From contig JAVKCD010000003.1 in the NCBI GenBank assembly GCA_040222855.1, positions 558,001 to 622,000 on the forward strand: a stretch of 64,000 bases of DNA, read 5' to 3'. Each line of letters opens with the position of its first letter. The first letter of the stretch is position 1. The stretch is from Phycisphaeraceae bacterium. Lineage in GTDB: Bacteria > Planctomycetota > Phycisphaerae > Phycisphaerales > Phycisphaeraceae. The notes under the pieces were generated by a model that was given only the letters and a program-made list of their open reading frames with translations, had not been told where the DNA came from and searched no databases. The translations under genes were made by a program, and so were the position numbers. This document shows, piece after piece, positions 59,099 through 64,000 of this stretch.

Positions 59099-59986
59099 TT
59101 ACTGAGTCAAACCAGCCAGGGCGCTGTCACCGATCTCGATCTGGCCCGTCGCCAGCTCAATGCTGCCGGCGGCTGAATCGGTGTCCACTGTCGTGATCCG
59201 CAGCTTGCCGAGGTAACGGCCATCGCGGTGAACCCGGAAGACCATGTTTCGCTCAACGCCATCGACCTCGCCGACGTTGACCTGCACGAGCGTCAACTGA
59301 TCGACTTGCTGCATGCCCGTGACCATCCCGCGGATCATTGTGGAAGGCTCGATATCGATCGTATCGCTGTCGGCTGAAGCCTCACCCATCACGATCGCAC
59401 GCATCTCCTCAGGCAGCTTGCCGACAGACGCCATGAGCTGTGCGTTATCACGCTCGGCCTGGGTCATGCCCTCCTGAAGACGACGAACTGTGCGCTCAAG
59501 GCTATCACGCAGGCTCGCCAACTCGGACACCTCGTCCTGCAGCTCCACACGCTTGGCCTCGGCATCCACGCGGCGTGACTCTGTCGAAGCGATGCGGTTG
59601 GTCAACTCTGTAATCAGGACTGAGTTCTGCCGGGCGGTGGCGGAGAGGCTCGACATGTCCGACTCTCGCTGTGCCAGCCGCGACTTGGCATCAATAAGCC
59701 CCGCGTTGGCCTGAGCCAACTCCGACTGGGCGTCTGCCAGTTCGCCGGTGAGCTGCTCGATCGTGGCCTGCAAGGACGCCGACTTGGCCGACTCATCGGC
59801 CAGGGCAGCATTGATCTCCGCCTGAGCACTGCGGGCTTTCGCCTCAGCGACCTGCTGGGCGGCACGGGCCTCCTCAAGCTCGCCGCGCACGTCCTCGACT
59901 GTTGCCACGTAGGGCACGGTCAGAGCGACCAGCACGATCGATAAAAAGGCCACCACGAGCACGAAAATCTTGGTCAGCAAGCTCAA
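59099..59986 (-). CDS. Membrane-anchored coiled-coil protein upstream of mreBCD
   Basis: The 295-residue product has an N-terminal transmembrane helix (IFVLVVAFLSIVLVALTVPYV), a heptad-rich coiled coil from about residue 32 to 195 (Ala/Glu/Gln/Leu), and a small beta-rich C-terminal domain of about 75 residues (LVQVNVGEVDGVERNMVFRVHRDGRYLG) that resembles the beta-barrel of MreC-like or stress-type proteins, although I cannot name the family. Start codon is TTG 59986; GAGAGGG lies upstream. It resembles FtsB/MreC in architecture and its position next to mreBCD suggests a role in envelope growth. This is inference. Confidence 0.72.
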   Translation of the reverse strand: MSLLTKIFVLVVAFLSIVLVALTVPYVATVEDVRGELEEARAAQQVAEAKARSAQAEINAALADESAKSASLQATIEQLTGELADAQSELAQANAGLIDAKSRLAQRESDMSSLSATARQNSVLITELTNRIASTESRRVDAEAKRVELQDEVSELASLRDSLERTVRRLQEGMTQAERDNAQLMASVGKLPEEMRAIVMGEASADSDTIDIEPSTMIRGMVTGMQQVDQLTLVQVNVGEVDGVERNMVFRVHRDGRYLGKLRITTVDTDSAAGSIELATGQIEIGDSALAGLTQ

Positions 59987-60109
59987 CGGGAAACCCTCTC
60001 GAAAGCTCGAAAATCGCCCAAAACCGGCGATTGAGTCAACACAATACTTCGGGTTATCGCAGAGCCTCTTAAGCCTGTCAACAACCCCAACCTCTCGCCT
60101 CCCAACCGC

Positions 60110-61138
60110 TTAACGACGGGCAGACTGAGCTTCCCCGGCCGTTGGCAGCCGCTTGAGCACCGCCGCCGCCGCCGCGAGCCGGACCATGGGGACCTCGTCC
60201 TCCAGCGTGTCCCCCAGCAGCGCCAAACCGATCGGGTCCCCGCTGTCGCCGAGCGAGAAGGCCGCCTGAGCACGCACGGTCGGCATCGCCGAATCCAATC
60301 CCCGCACCAGAATCGGCATCCCGTCCTCAACCCCCAGCTGCATCAGCGACCGCGCCGCTGCCAGCTGCAACTCTACGGGTGGCTGCTCCAGCATCCGCGC
60401 CAGCATCGGGATCATCCGTCGATCCCCCAGCGGGCCCAGCATGCTGACGGCCAGCACTCGGATCTCATCACTCTGTGAATACGCCGCCGCGCGAATCGGC
60501 GTCAACGCCTCCAGATCACCCAGTTTCACCAACGCCTCCGCCACCTGGACCTGCACGATCTCACGGCGGATCGCCATGATCCGCCGGTCAAACGGCACCC
60601 GTGCCGCCTCGTGCAGCATCTCCTTGGCACTGGCATCACCCATCTCACCCAGGATCAATGCCGCATTGCCCCGCACACCCGGCTCGGGCGAATGCACCAG
60701 CCGCGCCAGCGGACTCACGTCCACGGCCACCCCGTTCGCATCCGCCGCAAAGATCGCGGCGGCTCGCACCGACAGGTTCTCATCCAGCGAGAGGTCTGCC
60801 GCCGCCTGGCCATGCTCCTCGAGCTTCAACTGCCCGACCGTCATGAGCGCCGCGAAACGGACTGGCGCTACCTCATCCAGCAGCATCGGCTCCACCAACT
60901 CACTGGCCAGACCCGGCACCGGGTGAGATGCCTCGATCGCGTTCATCCGCAGTGCTGCATCCTCCGCCGCTGCGGCCGCTCGCACTTCCGCGATCGCCCG
61001 GTCCCGCAGCGTCGCCGCCTCATCGGTGCTGAGCGACCGCTGCCCCAGGAACTGCCCCCACGACAGCCCCGCCCCCCAGGAACCCATCAGCACCACCATC
61101 GCCACCAGAAACGCTCGACGTGTGTTGTTCATGCTCAT
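60110..61138 (-). CDS. Exported HEAT-repeat protein
   Basis: The 342-residue protein has a signal peptide (AFLVAMVVLMGSWGAGLSWGQ) and six or seven HEAT-type helical pairs, for example LDEVAPVRFAALMTVGQL, EPGVRGNAALILGEMG, SDEIRVLAVSMLGPLGD and MPTVRAQAAFSLGDSGD. Repeats of this kind form solenoids for protein-protein binding. Target unknown. It is separated from lnt by nine bases and transcribed in the same direction, so it is likely in an operon with lnt. Confidence 0.85.
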   Translation of the reverse strand: MSMNNTRRAFLVAMVVLMGSWGAGLSWGQFLGQRSLSTDEAATLRDRAIAEVRAAAAAEDAALRMNAIEASHPVPGLASELVEPMLLDEVAPVRFAALMTVGQLKLEEHGQAAADLSLDENLSVRAAAIFAADANGVAVDVSPLARLVHSPEPGVRGNAALILGEMGDASAKEMLHEAARVPFDRRIMAIRREIVQVQVAEALVKLGDLEALTPIRAAAYSQSDEIRVLAVSMLGPLGDRRMIPMLARMLEQPPVELQLAAARSLMQLGVEDGMPILVRGLDSAMPTVRAQAAFSLGDSGDPIGLALLGDTLEDEVPMVRLAAAAAVLKRLPTAGEAQSARR

Positions 61139-61147
61139 CCCGGGATT

Positions 61148-62905
61148 CTAACCCCGTCGCACGCGATCCAACACCCCCGACCCCAGGAACCCCACCAAGA
61201 ACAGCCCCACCAGCAGCGGAACCTCCCCCCAGAACCCGTAAAGCCCCCGCCAGTCGGCCACATGACCCGGCGCCAGCTGCACCCCACTCGACCACAGGTG
61301 CCCCAGCACCCCCTTGCTCTCGCCCTCAACCTCCACCACCGAGACCACCTCACCCCGCGCCGAGATCAAGCCGCTCACCCCCGTGTTCGCCGCCTTGGCC
61401 ATCGGCACCCGGTTCTCGACACACCGAAACGCGGCGATCTGCAGGTGCTGATACCCCTGCGATTCCAATCGGAACCACCCGTCGTTCGTCACGTTCACCA
61501 GCAGCACCGGCCGCTCTGATTGCGCCAGCGCCACCCCCACCATCTCACGCACGACCCGGGCCACCGTGTCCTCAAAGCAGATCGGCGTCACGACAGCAAA
61601 CTCGCCCGCCTCAAAAACGACCGCCTGAGTGCCCGCCTGAATCGTGTAGCTCGACTCATATGGCGTCAGGTTCTTCACCACCCAGTCCTCAAGCCAGGGC
61701 ATCAGGTCCATGCCGGGCAGGTACTCGCCGAACGGCACCCGGTGCATCTTGTCGTACCGCCGCTCCGCCCGCGTCCCGTCCGCCCGATAGTGAAACACCG
61801 AGTTGAAGCCCATCCCGGGCACCGGCCGCTTTACGCCATCGACCTCCCGTAGCTCCCAACTCTCGTACGCCGGTGCACCCACGATCAGGTCCACGCCATA
61901 GCTCGCCGCCAGGTCCCGGACCTGTCCCTCGATCGTCAGGATCGCCGCCCAGTCTTCCGCCCCAGCCAGCCCCAGCGTCTCCTCGTTGATCGGCATCGGC
62001 ACCGCCGACTCCGGCCAGATCACCACGACTGGTGACCCCGCCTCGGCCTCGTCAAGCCTCGACTCCAGCGACCGCCGCGTCTCAGCCAGCAACGCATGCC
62101 AGTCCGCGATGCGGTCCTCCAGAGAGGGGCTCTGCCGATTATTCTGCGGCTCGTTGGTCTGAATCACGACCACGGTCGTGGAGGAATCCGGGAGCAAACT
62201 CGGCATCGGCGGCGTCATGCCGTACCCGACCACCGTGGCCACCACCACACCCACCACCACCACCCGCGCCACAAACCGCTTCCGCAGCGGCTCAAGCGTG
62301 ACGCCCTCCTTCGGCGCCGAAAACGACTGCCGCGCGACGTCCGCGAGAAAACCATTCACCAGCGCCACAAACGCCGTCACCGTCAGCTCACCAAACAGGT
62401 CGGCGATCTGAATCAGCATCGCCGAGTGCCCCGGTCGCCACGGCCCCTGACTGTGACCGAGCAAGAACCACGCGAACCCTCCGAACGGATACTGGGTTCG
62501 CAAAAACTCCACCAGCACCCACGCCACCGGCACCGCCCAGGTCAGCGACAAGCGACCCTGAAGCGTCAGCCGTCGGATCAGCAGCCACCCCAAGGTCGGG
62601 AACACACTGAGCACCAGCGCCGCTGCCACCGTCCCGCCCACCGTCACCGGTGACAGCCACCAGAGCATCACACACCACCAGGTCCAGAACACCAGTGTCG
62701 ACACCCACACCACCCGCCACATCGACGCCGAACGACTGACCACCAACGCACCCGGCACCAACGCGATGTATGCCAGCCACCACCACCCCAGCACCGGATA
62801 GATCACCCCCATCAGCACTGCCGACAACCCCAGCATCACAAAATGACTCACGACCCCGGGCGGGCGATCAGGGTCTACTGGCGCGATAGCAAAGGATTTG
62901 GCCAT
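61148..62905 (-). CDS. lnt: Apolipoprotein N-acyltransferase
   Basis: The 585-residue protein performs the last step of lipoprotein maturation, N-acylating the Cys1 amine. N-terminal residues to about 230 form several membrane helices. The nitrilase-like periplasmic domain follows with VVIWPESAVP (catalytic Glu), a Lys near RYDKMHRVPFGEYLPG, and the nucleophile in TPICFEDTVARVV. A last membrane helix is at the C-terminus. The presence of many lipoproteins in the window fits. The upstream terminator separates it from xerC. Confidence 0.92.
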   Translation of the reverse strand: MAKSFAIAPVDPDRPPGVVSHFVMLGLSAVLMGVIYPVLGWWWLAYIALVPGALVVSRSASMWRVVWVSTLVFWTWWCVMLWWLSPVTVGGTVAAALVLSVFPTLGWLLIRRLTLQGRLSLTWAVPVAWVLVEFLRTQYPFGGFAWFLLGHSQGPWRPGHSAMLIQIADLFGELTVTAFVALVNGFLADVARQSFSAPKEGVTLEPLRKRFVARVVVVGVVVATVVGYGMTPPMPSLLPDSSTTVVVIQTNEPQNNRQSPSLEDRIADWHALLAETRRSLESRLDEAEAGSPVVVIWPESAVPMPINEETLGLAGAEDWAAILTIEGQVRDLAASYGVDLIVGAPAYESWELREVDGVKRPVPGMGFNSVFHYRADGTRAERRYDKMHRVPFGEYLPGMDLMPWLEDWVVKNLTPYESSYTIQAGTQAVVFEAGEFAVVTPICFEDTVARVVREMVGVALAQSERPVLLVNVTNDGWFRLESQGYQHLQIAAFRCVENRVPMAKAANTGVSGLISARGEVVSVVEVEGESKGVLGHLWSSGVQLAPGHVADWRGLYGFWGEVPLLVGLFLVGFLGSGVLDRVRRG

Positions 62906-62951
62906 CGCCCGAGCATACTCGGCCCACCCACAACCGTCTCAGCCCCCAATC

Positions 62952-62983
62952 AAAAAGCCCACGGACCGTCCTGGTCCGTGGGC
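62952..62983 (-). terminator. Rho-independent terminator of xerC
   Basis: On the minus strand GCCCACGGACC (62973-62983) pairs with GGTCCGTGGGC (62957-62967) across a five-base loop and is followed by TTTTTG. It lies 50 bases beyond the xerC stop codon and before lnt. Confidence 0.85.
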
Positions 62984-63032
62984 CGCGTTCCTTCGGCGTC
63001 CTTGCCGAGAGAGTTCTCTATCCTCACAAGCC

Positions 63033-63992
63033 TCACATCGCCCGCGGGTGAGCTTCCTCATAAGCCGTGCGCAACCGGTTCGCTGTTAGGTGCGTGTAGA
63101 CCTGCGTCGTTGACAACGACTGATGGCCCAGCAACTCCTGCACGCTCCGCAGGTCCGCTCCGTTGTCGAGCAGGTGCGTTGCAAAACTGTGCCGCAGCGT
63201 GTGTGGGCTGATCGAAGGATCGAGACCCACCTCGATCAGATACTTGTCCAGCTTCCGCCGGACCGACCGGCTCGACAGACGCCCGCCATTTTTGTTCACA
63301 AACAAAGCCACCTGGGGATTCACCAGCGACTCCTGACGAACCTTCGTGAACCGGGGGTCCGGCTCCAGCAGCGTCAGGTAGTGCCGGATCGCCGTCATCG
63401 CGTGGGAACCAAGAGGAACGATCCGCTCCTTCTTGCCCTTGCCACGCACCAGCAGCGTCTGATTGTCCGCATCCAGGTCAGCACGGTTCAGATCAACCAG
63501 CTCGGATACACGCACGCCCGTCGAATAGAGCGTTTCCAAGATCGCTCGGTCACGCGCCCCCAGCGTCTCGCGGTTGTCCGGTGCCGAGAGCAGCTTCTCC
63601 ACATGCTCCACCGTGATCGCCCTTGGCAAACGCTTGGTCTGCTTGGGCGTGCGGATCAGCAGCATCGGATTCGACTCCACCAGGTCTGTCTTGAGCATCC
63701 ACTTGTAGAAGCTACGAAGCGTCGCAATCTTCCGCGCCATCGTCGCCGAACTGTATCCAAACGTATCCAGCTTGGCGAGGAAATCGCGGATCAGTACGGG
63801 GTCGGCCGTGCGCAGCTTGCCCTCCAGATAGCCCTCGCTGTTGCCACTCGCCTCGTCGGGAGCCACATCCGTGAGGTGCTCCACAAACTGGCGCAGGTCC
63901 GCGCCGTAGCACCGCGCCGTGTACGGGCTGAAGTGGCGCTCGTGACGCAGGTAGTTCGAGAATCGTTCCAGCAGAGAAAGGGTCAGAGCCAT
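63033..63992 (-). CDS. xerC: Tyrosine recombinase XerC/XerD
   Basis: The 319-residue integrase-family protein resolves chromosome dimers at dif with its paralogue. The core-binding N-terminus is LERFSNYLRHERHFSPYTARCYGADLRQFVEHL (two SAM-like helices), then the catalytic domain with STGVRVSELV (Arg), GKGKKERIVPLG (Lys), PHTLRHSFATHLLDNG (His-x-x-Arg) and a C-terminal TQVYTHLT (nucleophilic Tyr). Length is normal. Start ATG 63992 lies 8 bases from the window end. An extra insert of about 15 residues near the N-terminal half (APDEASGNSEGY) is minor. Confidence 0.92.
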   Translation of the reverse strand: MALTLSLLERFSNYLRHERHFSPYTARCYGADLRQFVEHLTDVAPDEASGNSEGYLEGKLRTADPVLIRDFLAKLDTFGYSSATMARKIATLRSFYKWMLKTDLVESNPMLLIRTPKQTKRLPRAITVEHVEKLLSAPDNRETLGARDRAILETLYSTGVRVSELVDLNRADLDADNQTLLVRGKGKKERIVPLGSHAMTAIRHYLTLLEPDPRFTKVRQESLVNPQVALFVNKNGGRLSSRSVRRKLDKYLIEVGLDPSISPHTLRHSFATHLLDNGADLRSVQELLGHQSLSTTQVYTHLTANRLRTAYEEAHPRAM

Positions 63993-64000
63993 CGTTTGCA

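Overview
The window is high-GC bacterial chromosome, almost certainly from a planctomycete of the Phycisphaerae type. The support is the gene content: PEP-CTERM and dockerin-like secreted proteins, a large surface protein with an N-terminal LEPR-XLL-like motif, tandem pseudopilin-like genes of the type abundant in planctomycetes, a very long SecA, an RsbW/STAS pair, a 6S RNA and mreBCD. I see no rRNA, tRNA, CRISPR array, prophage or insertion sequence. It reads as ordinary core chromosome with one unusual accessory block.

Layout. 1-4.5 kb: the tail of a PEP-CTERM protein, an M19 dipeptidase, a GH16-like secreted glycosidase, thioredoxin reductase, a small haem-type membrane protein and ruvA. 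4.6-15.7 kb: the most interesting block. A four-gene minus-strand operon encodes a 1335-residue amidase/dockerin surface protein, a GAF+HlyD membrane protein, a PqqD-like/M50 protease/lipoyl fusion and a short SecA paralogue. A fifth gene, another HlyD-like adaptor, lies tail to tail with it. I infer a dedicated export and processing system for LEPR-XLL-type surface proteins. 15.8-26 kb: stand-alone AICAR transformylase, DNA polymerase III delta prime, ferredoxin-NADP reductase, an FHA protein, HemW-like radical SAM protein, a hairpin-rich intergenic region and the housekeeping SecA. 26-36.5 kb: sucC, small unknown genes, cysS, a CNNM/CBS protein, ybeY, the RsbW/STAS pair, a LysM protein, an FAD oxidoreductase and an aldo/keto reductase.

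36.5-49 kb: 6S RNA with its own -10 box and terminator, a royal-jelly-type beta-propeller lipoprotein with a long coiled-coil tail, a CBM9-like protein, a methyltransferase, an RluA-type pseudouridine synthase, a NagB/PIG-L fusion, two lipoproteins (one a cytochrome c), a sugar isomerase, an MBL hydrolase and a PEP-CTERM GH10-like hydrolase. 49-56 kb: two tandem pseudopilin-like genes, then a tight plus-strand run gcvH, lipoprotein, AGCS symporter, DUF368 transporter, galE. 56-64 kb, minus strand: mreD, mreC, mreB, a 46-residue membrane protein, a coiled-coil membrane protein, a HEAT-repeat protein, lnt and xerC.

Much of the window serves the cell envelope: protein export (two SecA proteins, M50 protease, adaptors), lipoprotein maturation (lnt), lipid-carrier recycling (DUF368), sugar nucleotides (galE), shape (mreBCD) and several surface or secreted enzymes. 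By eye the plus strand is G-rich from about 16 to 41 kb and C-rich from about 51 to 63 kb whatever the gene direction, which suggests a change of replication strand inside the window.
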